A DNA stretch of 64,000 nt, from the NCBI RefSeq assembly GCF_032714615.1, contig NZ_JAWDKA010000002.1, positions 1 through 64,000 of the forward strand, written 5' to 3'. This document shows, one piece after another, positions 43,806 through 50,957 of the stretch (its first letter is position 1; each line of letters starts with the position of its first letter). The notes beneath the pieces are model-generated. The model did no database searches, was not told where the DNA came from, and worked only from the letters and a program-made list of their open reading frames with translations. Made by a program: the position numbers and the translations under genes. The stretch comes from Methanorbis furvi. GTDB taxonomy: Archaea > Halobacteriota > Methanomicrobia > Methanomicrobiales > Methanocorpusculaceae.

Positions 43806-45212
43806 TTAGGGGATTATTTGCCAGTGTCCGGTTTTGTTTGAGCCGACTCTGATGATTGAACCATTTTTTTGTAACATCTGAATCAGGCGGGCGACAGTAC
43901 TCCTACTGAGGGTTGTTTCACGGGCAATATCCGCATAGGTTGCTTTCGGATTTTTCTTGAGATAGTCTAAAACCAGTTTTTCCAGCGTGGACTCGTTGTG
44001 TAATGACTCATTTATAGTCTCATTTATAGTCTCATTTATAGTCTCATTTATAGTCTCATTTATAGTCTCATTTATAGTCTCATTTATAGTCTCATTTATA
44101 GTCTCATTTATAGTCTCATCCTGAGGTTCATCATACCGGAAGGTTACACGGAGATAATTTGGAGAGAACACGAATATGGATCTGTCGTACTTTGCAAGTA
44201 TTCTCCTGAGTCCTGAACCAAGCTGTTCTACAAGATTCAGGTCCCGGAATATTCTCATCAGTTCCTGATTTCTGGGAGCAGAAATTCCTGCGAAAAATTC
44301 TTCCTCGGTAAGATTCTGCGGGAGCCCTCCTGCTGATGTGATCATTATTCTGTCTGAAAAAATTTCTACGGTTGGTGCTGTACCTCGCGAGTAGTCGTTG
44401 TGTACGATTGCATTGATCACGGCTTCCCGCAGTGCACGCGAGTCAACAAGGCGTTTTTCGATACGTTCTTTCCCTGTTATCTTCGTGCGGGTGATGTTTA
44501 TCAGTTCAAGTTTGTCAAGCATCTGGGTTGTGGCTTTTACCAGCGAACAGTATCCCAGCTCTTCATTTTCGATGAGATCGATTTTGTCAGAGCCAAAATA
44601 TCGTGCGACTTTCAGGGATACGCCGTTTGTGTCTGCGAGCAGATAGGCTGCATAATTATATTCTCCATCGCGGTTGATGAGACCAAGATTTCTGAGAAAC
44701 GTGTCGTTGATGGTGTACCCTTTTTCCTCATAATATATTTTCAGCTGGGCAAAGCTCAGCGTCTGGATTGGTGAGACCATGAGTCCAAGGGTGTTGTGGG
44801 TTCGTTTTGCATAATATTCATCGATTTTTTGCTGCGACATCTGCTGAATGCCGGCACCCACGCGAAGGTAACAACCGCGGGGAGACATGCCGTATCGTGT
44901 CAGGTAATAGGGTTTCTCCGGTCCGCTGGAGATGGTTATTTTCAAATAGGCTTTTTCGTCGTGATGGTATGTTTCAATATCAAATAATCCGAGAGTTGAA
45001 GGGGAGATGTTGTCCTTGATTCTGTTTATTATTGTAAGCTGTGTTGCATCAGGATCAGAAATTCCGCAGACTGTTCCGTCGTCAGCTATGCCGATATACA
45101 GGTATCCGCCTTCTTTGTAGTTTAAAAATGCGACAACTTCTTTTTCGAGTTTTTCGGTGAGCATAGCCTTGAACTCTGTTCTGTTGTCCTCTGCAATGGG
45201 TAATGTATTCAC
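43806..45212 (-). CDS. AlbA_2-domain putative transcriptional regulator with (TINE)9 linker
   Basis: The N-terminal AlbA_2 domain (formerly the Schlafen/divergent AAA-4 type) shows EDNRTEFKAMLTEKLEKEVV and GGYLYIGIADDG. A middle domain resembles the ATP-binding HATPase-like C-terminal part of such proteins (LREAVINAIVHNDYS, IMITSAGGLP, RNQELMRIFRDLNLVEQLGSGL). Nine Thr-Ile-Asn-Glu units form a linker, then a C-terminal winged helix (ATYADIARETTLSRSTVARL). Role: probable DNA-binding regulator. No ATG fits: an ATG at 45434 would overlap the upstream gene by 110 bp, so GTG 45212 (468 aa) is used; the start is uncertain. Confidence 0.75.
   Translation of the reverse strand: MNTLPIAEDNRTEFKAMLTEKLEKEVVAFLNYKEGGYLYIGIADDGTVCGISDPDATQLTIINRIKDNISPSTLGLFDIETYHHDEKAYLKITISSGPEKPYYLTRYGMSPRGCYLRVGAGIQQMSQQKIDEYYAKRTHNTLGLMVSPIQTLSFAQLKIYYEEKGYTINDTFLRNLGLINRDGEYNYAAYLLADTNGVSLKVARYFGSDKIDLIENEELGYCSLVKATTQMLDKLELINITRTKITGKERIEKRLVDSRALREAVINAIVHNDYSRGTAPTVEIFSDRIMITSAGGLPQNLTEEEFFAGISAPRNQELMRIFRDLNLVEQLGSGLRRILAKYDRSIFVFSPNYLRVTFRYDEPQDETINETINETINETINETINETINETINETINETINESLHNESTLEKLVLDYLKKNPKATYADIARETTLSRSTVARLIQMLQKNGSIIRVGSNKTGHWQIIP
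44005..44118 (-). repeat. 12-bp tandem repeat (nine units) inside the AlbA_2 gene
   Basis: Nine consecutive copies of GTCTCATTTATA (first one partial) lie at about 44007-44112. On the coding strand each unit encodes Thr-Ile-Asn-Glu. Copies are identical at the DNA level, which suggests recent slippage. Gain or loss of a unit keeps the frame. Confidence 0.95.
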
Positions 45213-45324
45213 AATTCTTGTAGAGTATGTTGTTTTTTTCGATGATAAGTATTGTTCATGGTGTGGGATTCTGAAAATATTTTTTGTTCGCCAGTTGAGT
45301 GCAGATTCCTGTGTTAAGGATAAA

Positions 45325-46188
45325 TTATTCTGCGATGCTCTCGTTTTTACTCGTGAGGCTCTGATAGATTCTGAGGTATTCAGAGGGAATGATATAGTGG
45401 GTGAAATTTTTTTCCCGATAGGTCTCCAGCACATTGTAGCGTGCGAACTGTGAGAGGTGCCACTGGAGGGTTGAGTGCGGTATGCCGGTTATTTCTATGA
45501 GATCGGTCTGGGAGATTCCCGGAGCTTCTGCAATCGTGGTGAATATTTTATGCGGTTTTTCCCGTACGATGAGACGCTGCATGAACTCGCGGATTTCATC
45601 CTCACTGCATGTCCCCGCATACAGGCAGGTCATTCCTTTTCTTGCAACTTTTCGGATTTTTCCTGCGGTCTCGAGTTTGTTGATGTGGTGGTTCATGGTC
45701 CCCCGCGGGATCTCGATGATTTTTGCAAGTTCGGCTGCGGTAATCCCCGGGTTTTCGACTATTTCATTGTAGAGTTTTGTTGTCCGGGAGTTGGGTTTGA
45801 AGGAGAACGGGTCCCGTGCCATAAGGCCGGTGAGGGCACCGGTGGTGAGAAAGAGGAAAATGATCCACACAAATTCTGTGAAAATCACGGGAGGGAGACC
45901 AAAAATATGGCTGTATGTTATGAAAACGTACTCCTGCAACGTTCCCATAAGATCGAACGGAGGATTTTCCACAAGTACGATGGGAATTCCGTCATCGATG
46001 TACTCAAAGTCCACGGGCAGAGGAGAGATCGTCAGTCCTGAGAGAGGATAGTACATTTCCTCCATTTCTGCGGAGACACCGGTACAAAAAACCGAACATA
46101 CAAGGAAAATAGTCAGCAGCGGTAATGCTTTGTTTTGTAATTTTGGATAAAAGATCATACTGCCTTCAATCATTTTTTTTTCAGCCAT
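45325..46188 (-). CDS. membrane-anchored regulator with two winged-helix domains
   Basis: A 287-residue protein with an N-terminal hydrophobic segment ending in a signal-peptide-like VCSVFCTGVSA (about 22-40), an extracellular part of about 60 residues, a membrane helix (about 99-124), and two cytoplasmic winged-helix domains: NPGITAAELAKIIEIPRGTM (about 145-164) and APGISQTDLIEITGIPHSTL (about 228-247). The topology suggests an extracellular signal sensed directly and passed to DNA. It is a paralogue of the gene upstream (11 bp away). Related two-winged-helix membrane proteins are common in Methanomicrobiales; none that I can name has a known ligand. Confidence 0.82.
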   Translation of the reverse strand: MAEKKMIEGSMIFYPKLQNKALPLLTIFLVCSVFCTGVSAEMEEMYYPLSGLTISPLPVDFEYIDDGIPIVLVENPPFDLMGTLQEYVFITYSHIFGLPPVIFTEFVWIIFLFLTTGALTGLMARDPFSFKPNSRTTKLYNEIVENPGITAAELAKIIEIPRGTMNHHINKLETAGKIRKVARKGMTCLYAGTCSEDEIREFMQRLIVREKPHKIFTTIAEAPGISQTDLIEITGIPHSTLQWHLSQFARYNVLETYREKNFTHYIIPSEYLRIYQSLTSKNESIAE

Positions 46189-46199
46189 GGGTCAATGGG

Positions 46200-47072
46200 T
46201 TATGACTCGTTTGTGTTGCCTGTGTTTTTTGTTTGTTTTTCCTCGGAAATTTTGTCGACATTTTCATGATTTTCTGTTTCGTTTTCCTGTTTTTTTCCTT
46301 CGACAAACTGAGTGTACAGCAGGACGTAGTCAGGAATTGCGGTGTAGTGAATGGTATTTTTGTTGCGAACACTCTTAATTGCTTGGTATTTTGCCAGCTG
46401 GGAGAGATGCCACTGCAGTGTTGTCTGAGGAATGCCGGTTTTTTCGACCAAGATCTTTTGGGAAATTTCTGGATGGTCGATAATGGTCTGAAATATTTTG
46501 TTCGGCCTTTCTTCGGTGAGAACTTTGTGCATGAACTCTTCGTGTCCTTCTATCTGGACGTGGGCCGGATAATAACTTCCCGCTCCATTGTCTGTGATCT
46601 TTTTGACTTTGCCTGCAAGACTCAGACGATGAACGGTGTAGTTAATTGATCCTCTTGGTATTCCGGTGAGTCTCTGCAGTTGCGCCATGGTCATTCCCGG
46701 ATTTTCCTTGATTGCGTTGTAGACGATCATCGGGCGGGATTCAGGATCATCAGGGAGATTCTTGCGGGTGATGAGGAAACCGAGAGCACCGGCTCCGAGG
46801 AGAAGAGTACATGTTCCAAGAATTTGTAAAATGAGCATTGAAGGCAGACCCCATGCTCCAGTGTAGAGTATGGTTAGAATGTTTCGCAATTTTACTGTAG
46901 GATTTACGAACCAAACATCTTCAACAACCAACGCACCGTCATCTTCAAAATCGTCTGGGATAGTATAGATGATCAGGCTCCCATCCGAAATTACAGTTTC
47001 ATCGGCTATGGCTGGTGTGCACAGTAGTGATAGTATAATCAGTAAAATAAAAATTGGTTTGATGTTTTTCAT
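46200..47072 (-). CDS. membrane-anchored regulator with two winged-helix domains (paralogue)
   Basis: A 290-residue paralogue with a cleaved or anchored N-terminus (FILLIILSLLCTPAIADE, about 8-25), a short external part (about 26-75), a membrane helix (about 76-102) and two winged-helix domains, NPGMTMAQLQRLTGIPRGSI and HPEISQKILVEKTGIPQTTL. The extreme C-terminus is a charged, low-complexity Glu/Asn/Lys-rich tail absent from the paralogue. It lies between a secreted protein gene (12 bp upstream) and the paralogue, so the three form one operon. A role in sensing that secreted protein, or its ligand, is an inference from this order. Confidence 0.82.
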   Translation of the reverse strand: MKNIKPIFILLIILSLLCTPAIADETVISDGSLIIYTIPDDFEDDGALVVEDVWFVNPTVKLRNILTILYTGAWGLPSMLILQILGTCTLLLGAGALGFLITRKNLPDDPESRPMIVYNAIKENPGMTMAQLQRLTGIPRGSINYTVHRLSLAGKVKKITDNGAGSYYPAHVQIEGHEEFMHKVLTEERPNKIFQTIIDHPEISQKILVEKTGIPQTTLQWHLSQLAKYQAIKSVRNKNTIHYTAIPDYVLLYTQFVEGKKQENETENHENVDKISEEKQTKNTGNTNES

Positions 47073-47084
47073 AGATTTTTCCAG

Positions 47085-47543
47085 TTAAGAGCTGACTATG
47101 GTGATGGTGAATGACTGTGAGCCTGTTACTGACTTCCCTCTGACAAAGAACAGCCACTGTCCGGATTGGAGCGGGTTATCCTGAAACTGCAGTGCAAGGC
47201 TACCATTCGTACTTCCATCGGTTGCGTCATCAAACTCACCATATCCTATACTATTTGGAGTCTGGACGATAAGTCCCAGATTGCTTGCAGTGGTTCCCCA
47301 TACAACTTTTACAGAAAGTGTTGTTGATCCTGCAGGTACCGTATAGGAATAGGTTTTTGTTTCACCCTGCGTGACGGTACCTGAGTTTGATCCTTTCGGC
47401 CACATCACATCCCCGACAATCGGTGTCACGGTCATGCCGGTTTTCTTTGTCGTCTGATCAGATGACGTCGTTGCCGCGGCCGGAGCCATACAGAATGCGA
47501 GTACGCACAGCAGTGCGAGTACTACAACTAATTTCTTTCTCAT
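47085..47543 (-). CDS. secreted beta-sandwich protein, first gene of the regulator operon
   Basis: A 152-residue exported protein. The signal peptide is MRKKLVVVLALLCVLAFCMA (1-20) with a likely cut after PAAA. The mature part is rich in Thr, Ser and Gly with alternating strands (ETKTYSYTVPAGSTTLSVKV, SLALQFQ, QWLFFVRGKS, QSFTITIVSS). This resembles the pre-peptidase C-terminal beta-sandwich seen in secreted proteins, but no catalytic domain is attached. It heads an operon with two membrane winged-helix regulators. A TATA element about 31 bp upstream implies a leaderless mRNA. Confidence 0.75.
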   Translation of the reverse strand: MRKKLVVVLALLCVLAFCMAPAAATTSSDQTTKKTGMTVTPIVGDVMWPKGSNSGTVTQGETKTYSYTVPAGSTTLSVKVVWGTTASNLGLIVQTPNSIGYGEFDDATDGSTNGSLALQFQDNPLQSGQWLFFVRGKSVTGSQSFTITIVSS

Positions 47544-47569
47544 ACAATATGTTTGTTCTCGTTATCCTG

Positions 47570-47578
47570 TTATATTAA
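47570..47578 (-). promoter_or_regulatory. TATA box of the secreted-protein operon (leaderless)
   Basis: Read on the minus strand this is TTAATATAA, about 27-35 bases before the A of the ATG (47543). That places transcription start within a few bases of the ATG. It abuts the 20-bp element at 47580-47599. Confidence 0.55.
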
Positions 47579-47579
47579 C

Positions 47580-47751
47580 TTTGGACAAATATTAGGTTTA
47601 GGTTTTCCTAAACCAGTGTGGAATTTAATTGAAATACCTTTTATGTCGACGTATTTAGTATTTTACGGCATTATTTATCAATAATTTCTGAATGTCCAAC
47701 CTCTTGATAAACCGTCTGTTTCGGCTTACCAAAACCTAATATTTGTCCAAA
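47580..47751. repeat. perfect 20-bp inverted repeat pair flanking a 132-bp AT-rich spacer
   Basis: AAACCTAATATTTGTCCAAA is present on the plus strand at 47732-47751 and on the minus strand at 47580-47599. Each copy is followed, reading outward, by a TATA-like tract (TTAATATAA leftward, CCTATAAATAC rightward). The left copy leads to the secreted-protein gene; the right copy leads to the antisense side of the FKBP gene. Confidence 0.85.
47595..47614. promoter_or_regulatory. perfect 20-bp palindrome GGTTTAGG-TTTT-CCTAAACC
   Basis: An 8-bp perfect stem with a TTTT centre overlaps the outer edge of the left 20-bp element, upstream of the TATA box of the secreted-protein operon. Its size fits a dimeric winged-helix regulator. 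Binding by the operon's own membrane regulators is an inference. Confidence 0.5.
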
Positions 47752-47856
47752 TTTTCCTATAAATACTCTTATATCGTGACAAAGTTACCTTCTCACCAAT
47801 AAAATCACAAAAAAGTTATCCGGATATTTCCGGAGATCTGTCTGATGAGAAAAAAA

Positions 47857-48549
47857 TTACTCGGTCTTCTCTTCCGTCTTGAGGTTCGGGCGCGGGAAGG
47901 TCTCGACGAACTTCACCGACTCGATCTCCGGGAAAAGTCCGAAGGCTTCCTGCGTGATCATGTACTCGGTCATCATCCAGTTCTGGTTGTACATTGCCAT
48001 CATCGGCGGGACTTCAACAGACACAAACGCTTTGTGTGCGTTGCTGACCTTCATCTCGCGACCGGTAAACAGGCGGATGGTTCCGGTGAGTTTCTCGATC
48101 GGATCCTCAACAACCGACTCAATCGTGTAGACATAGGTAAGGTCCTGGCCTGCAAGCGGGTGGTTAAAGTCAACCAGATAGCGGTTGCCGATCTTATTTA
48201 CCACAACACCCTCGCGTCCCTCAACCGTCACGCGGTCAAACATGGAAACTTTTTCTGGAAGAGCCTTTTTATCAACAGCCTTCAGCTCATCCTTCTTGTG
48301 CTCGCCGAATGCCTTCTCTGCCGGAACAACAACTGTGTACTCCTTGCCGACTTCCTTTCCTGCAAGATCCTCGTCAACGCCTACAAGTACATGACCTGCG
48401 CCGACCTTTACCACTGCCGGGCCATACATCGCATTCTCGCGGAAAATTCCTGCCGTCTTTGCTGCCTCAGCATCGGTCGTATCAAAAGCTGAACCGTTTA
48501 CAGAACCGGTGTAGCTGATTTTAATATAGTTGCCATTCTCAATAGCCAT
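47857..48549 (-). CDS. FKBP-type peptidyl-prolyl isomerase (SlyD-like)
   Basis: A 230-residue protein-folding catalyst and chaperone. It begins with the FKBP fold (YIKISYTGSVNGSAFDTTD), has an IF (insert-in-flap) chaperone domain, and the conserved NHPLAGQDLTYVYTI segment at about 130-145. The C-terminal extension of about 85 residues (EVPPMMAMYNQNWMMTEYMI and beyond) is common in archaeal long FKBPs. No signal peptide, so it acts in the cytoplasm. A TATA-like CATAGTATAGG tract lies just upstream on the minus strand. Transcribed alone. Confidence 0.92.
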   Translation of the reverse strand: MAIENGNYIKISYTGSVNGSAFDTTDAEAAKTAGIFRENAMYGPAVVKVGAGHVLVGVDEDLAGKEVGKEYTVVVPAEKAFGEHKKDELKAVDKKALPEKVSMFDRVTVEGREGVVVNKIGNRYLVDFNHPLAGQDLTYVYTIESVVEDPIEKLTGTIRLFTGREMKVSNAHKAFVSVEVPPMMAMYNQNWMMTEYMITQEAFGLFPEIESVKFVETFPRPNLKTEEKTE

Positions 48550-48700
48550 ACGAATTCCCTATACTATGCGCCCTCATACATTAAGAGATTTTGCGAATTC
48601 ATCCGACAATGATATATCTATTTTCTTGGAAAGTTCGATCCTGCTCATATCATCAGAACGAAAAACGCGGCAGGCCGCAATTATAATGGAGGAATTATTC

Positions 48701-48979
48701 TTAGTCGTCGTAACGTTTGTGCATCTTACCAATCGTACCGAATAGATACACGCGAACAATTTTTTTCTCTTCGTTAATTCGATATAACGCCGTGTATGTA
48801 CGACTGATGTGCAGGCGGTATTTGTTCTCTGCGAGTTTTTCCTTATCCCCGCCATGCCCGGGGTAAGGTTTCTCCTCCAGTGCCCGCCTGATTTTTTTAA
48901 TACAGAAGTCGTAATCTGTTTGCGAAAGTTTTTCCAACTCTCCCTGAACGATATTGGAAACACAAATCGTAAATGTCAC
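48701..48979 (-). CDS. RelE/ParE-type toxin
   Basis: A 92-residue protein with the RelE fold pattern: VSNIVQGELEKLSQTDYDF, a helix with KKIRRALEEKP, then KYRLHISRTYTALYRINEEKKIVRVYLFGTIGKMH. The strand RLHISRTYTALYRI with arginine and tyrosine and the C-terminal HKRYDD suit an mRNA interferase. Its ATG overlaps the stop of the preceding antitoxin-like gene (48976-48979), the classical toxin-antitoxin arrangement. Activity is unproven. Confidence 0.82.
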   Translation of the reverse strand: MTFTICVSNIVQGELEKLSQTDYDFCIKKIRRALEEKPYPGHGGDKEKLAENKYRLHISRTYTALYRINEEKKIVRVYLFGTIGKMHKRYDD

Positions 48980-49266
48980 GCTATCTTGTGTTTCTTTTCG
49001 TACCGTATTCTGGACTCTTCGAGGGTGATGTAGTGTTTATCCGGTTCTTTATCCCACTCATCAACCTGTTTGTCCAGCTCATTCATATCGATATCGTCAA
49101 TACATGAAATATCGGGACGTTCCCTTTCCCTTTCCAGTGCGGCAATTGATGCAGCAACCACATCTCCGTACGTCTGGTTTCCGCGTCGCAGGGATACAAT
49201 TTTCCGGTGAATATCCGGAGTAACGGTTATGGTTTTTTTCCCTCCGTTTTTCTCCTGAACCTGCAT
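48976..49266 (-). CDS. antitoxin of the RelE-type pair
   Basis: A 96-residue protein. The N-terminal half (KTITVTPDIHRKIVSLRRGNQTYGDVVAASI) looks like a ribbon-helix-helix DNA-binding domain; the C-terminal half is acidic and probably unfolded until toxin is bound (DIDMNELDKQVDEWDKEPDK). ATG 49266 is preferred over an in-frame TTG at 49335. It sits directly before the toxin, with a four-base overlap. The intact reading frames on both genes suggest that the system is functional. Confidence 0.78.
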   Translation of the reverse strand: MQVQEKNGGKKTITVTPDIHRKIVSLRRGNQTYGDVVAASIAALERERERPDISCIDDIDMNELDKQVDEWDKEPDKHYITLEESRIRYEKKHKIA

Positions 49267-49380
49267 GATATCAGATAATAGGGGTGATGAGATAATAGGT
49301 TTTGTTGTCACGGTCGATTCCTCTCCCCTCCGCAAAATCCCCTACCCTTATATCCCCTCAAGTCCGAATACTACAACATC

Positions 49381-49947
49381 ATGGCATTGGAGATTGAGAT
49401 CAAAGTCAAAGTCCCGGCACTCGAACCCATAAGGAACAATCTCGAAAAATACGGAGCAGTCCTCATCGCCGAACAGGACGAGCACGACATCTACTACAAT
49501 GCCCCGCACAAAGATTTCGCCCAGACCGACGAAGCCCTCCGTGTCCGGTACACCAAAAACCAGACCTGCGGAAAAATCATGCCGCCAAACGTCACCTACA
49601 AAGGCCCGAAAGTCGGCCACGAAGGATTCAAGGCACGCGAAGAGGTAATCGTTGACCTCTCTTCAGGAGAAGAGTTCGGCGTAATTCTTGAACGGCTCAA
49701 CTTCAGAAAAACCGCAGAGGTTGTCAAGCACCGTGAGATCTATCAGTGCGAAAAAGCCATCGTCACCCTTGACAATGTTGCTGGTGTTGGCACCTTCTCT
49801 GAGATCGAAGCAGACTTTTCTCTCACCGAAGATGAAGCGATCGCTGCAATCGAAAGCGTCGCGGCAGCGGCAGGCATCACGGGTGAACGGCTCACCAAAT
49901 CCTATCTTGAAATCCTGCTTGATGCTCAGGCAGCAAAAAAAGTTTGA
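49381..49947 (+). CDS. CYTH-domain protein (class IV adenylate cyclase / triphosphatase-like)
   Basis: A 188-residue triphosphate-binding protein. The defining N-terminal EIEIKVKV (ExExK) is at residues 4-10, with acidic and basic strands typical of the triphosphate tunnel: DEALRVRYTKN, VTYKGPKV, KAREEVIVD, KHREIYQCEKAIVTLDNV and FSEIEADF. Archaeal CyaB-like enzymes may hydrolyse inorganic or thiamine triphosphate or make cAMP; the sequence does not decide this. It lies alone between two minus-strand genes. Confidence 0.88.
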   Translation: MALEIEIKVKVPALEPIRNNLEKYGAVLIAEQDEHDIYYNAPHKDFAQTDEALRVRYTKNQTCGKIMPPNVTYKGPKVGHEGFKAREEVIVDLSSGEEFGVILERLNFRKTAEVVKHREIYQCEKAIVTLDNVAGVGTFSEIEADFSLTEDEAIAAIESVAAAAGITGERLTKSYLEILLDAQAAKKV

Positions 49948-49959
49948 GAGCCAAGCGGC

Positions 49960-50245
49960 TCGAAATTTTTTTTCAAATAGGAGTTACGCGGTGGTGAATA
50001 TTTCGAAACGCGAATAACACGAATAGCGCGAATCGCATGCCTTTGGCCTGCTCACCGCTTCGCGGAATAAAAAATCGCCAATGGCGATTTTTCAAAAAAA
50101 ATTCCTATGCATCTCTAAATGGATGGATGTGTCCATAAAAATAATTTTGATAATTTCTTAAAAATCGCCATTGGCGATTTTTATTCGCGATATTCGCGTT
50201 TTAGAACTCACACCGCGTAAATCCTATTCAAAAAAAATTTTCAAA
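49960..50245. repeat. intergenic inverted repeat spanning two convergent gene ends (family B)
   Basis: The outer arms about 49963-50015 and 50196-50240 match in inverse (GGAGTTACGCGGTG...AATATTTCGAAACGCGAAT versus the mirror GCGTTTTAGAACTCACACCG). Inside lie AATCGCATGCCTTTGGCCT, AATCGCCAATGGCGATTTTT (50070-50090) and the inverse AAAAATCGCCATTGGCGATTTTT (50159-50182). It fills the whole 318-bp gap except for its edges. Either side ends a gene, so bidirectional termination is plausible. Confidence 0.82.
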
Positions 50246-50265
50246 AAAATTTCGCGAGAATTTTC

Positions 50266-50934
50266 TCACTCATTTTTTTCATCATGCACATTGCGCAGAA
50301 CAATGACCGGCTCATCCTCATCAGTGAGAGTGATCACCGCATAGTTTCCTTCGGACGCAGGTCCCGGATTCACACAGATGCGCCGCTCAAACTCAACGAC
50401 GCCTTTTTGTTCATGAATGTGTCCGCAGCAGATGATATCAAACTCGCGGACAACAGCCGCCACCGACTCCGAACCCACGTGAACCGATCCGTCCTCGCCA
50501 ATTCCGTCGAGTGCTCCTTTTGGCGGAGCGTGCGTCACCAGAATATTCCATCGGTTTTTCTTCATCTTTGCAAGAACACCGGCAAGAGCCGCTGCAATCT
50601 CTTCCTCAGAAAACTCAAACAACGTATTGAACGGAGTCGTGTTTGATCCGCCAAGACCCGTGACCGTAATTGTCCCCAGATCAATACTCTTCAGATGCAG
50701 CGACACAGCGTCCGACGCCTCAATGATTTGCACAATCTCTTTTGGATCACAGTTGCCAGGGATCACCAGAGTTGGTGCAGGGATCTCCTCAAGCGCCGGG
50801 ATCACTCCGTCCAGAGGTCCGAAGTCCGTCAGATCCCCGCCTACGAGAACATAATCCGGCTCCTCCTCCTCAAAAATTTTAGGAATTACCTCATACTTCC
50901 CATGTACATCAGTAATAAATACAATATCGGTCAT
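50266..50934 (-). CDS. metallophosphoesterase (calcineurin-like, YfcE/Mre11 fold)
   Basis: A 222-residue phosphohydrolase. Metal ligands are seen as FITDVHGK (D-x-H, about residues 7-13), GGDLTDFG (about 32-39), IPGNCD (about 58-63), THAPPKG (about 134-140) and CGHIHEQKG (about 170-178). The substrate is not clear; short archaeal forms act on cyclic or simple phosphodiesters. It lies 23 bp downstream of the MFS transporter gene on the same strand. Confidence 0.88.
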   Translation of the reverse strand: MTDIVFITDVHGKYEVIPKIFEEEEPDYVLVGGDLTDFGPLDGVIPALEEIPAPTLVIPGNCDPKEIVQIIEASDAVSLHLKSIDLGTITVTGLGGSNTTPFNTLFEFSEEEIAAALAGVLAKMKKNRWNILVTHAPPKGALDGIGEDGSVHVGSESVAAVVREFDIICCGHIHEQKGVVEFERRICVNPGPASEGNYAVITLTDEDEPVIVLRNVHDEKNE

Positions 50935-50957
50935 GACTATCTATTTCGTCTTAGAGG

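Noticed and set aside
44005-44118. CRISPR-like or phase-variable frameshift tract
   Set aside because: 12-bp units without spacers inside a reading frame; unit gain or loss cannot shift the frame.
47845-48492. 215-codon plus-strand frame starting MRKKL
   Set aside because: It is antisense to the FKBP gene over nearly its full length; only the first codons resemble the secreted protein. Kept as a remark in a finding, not as a gene.
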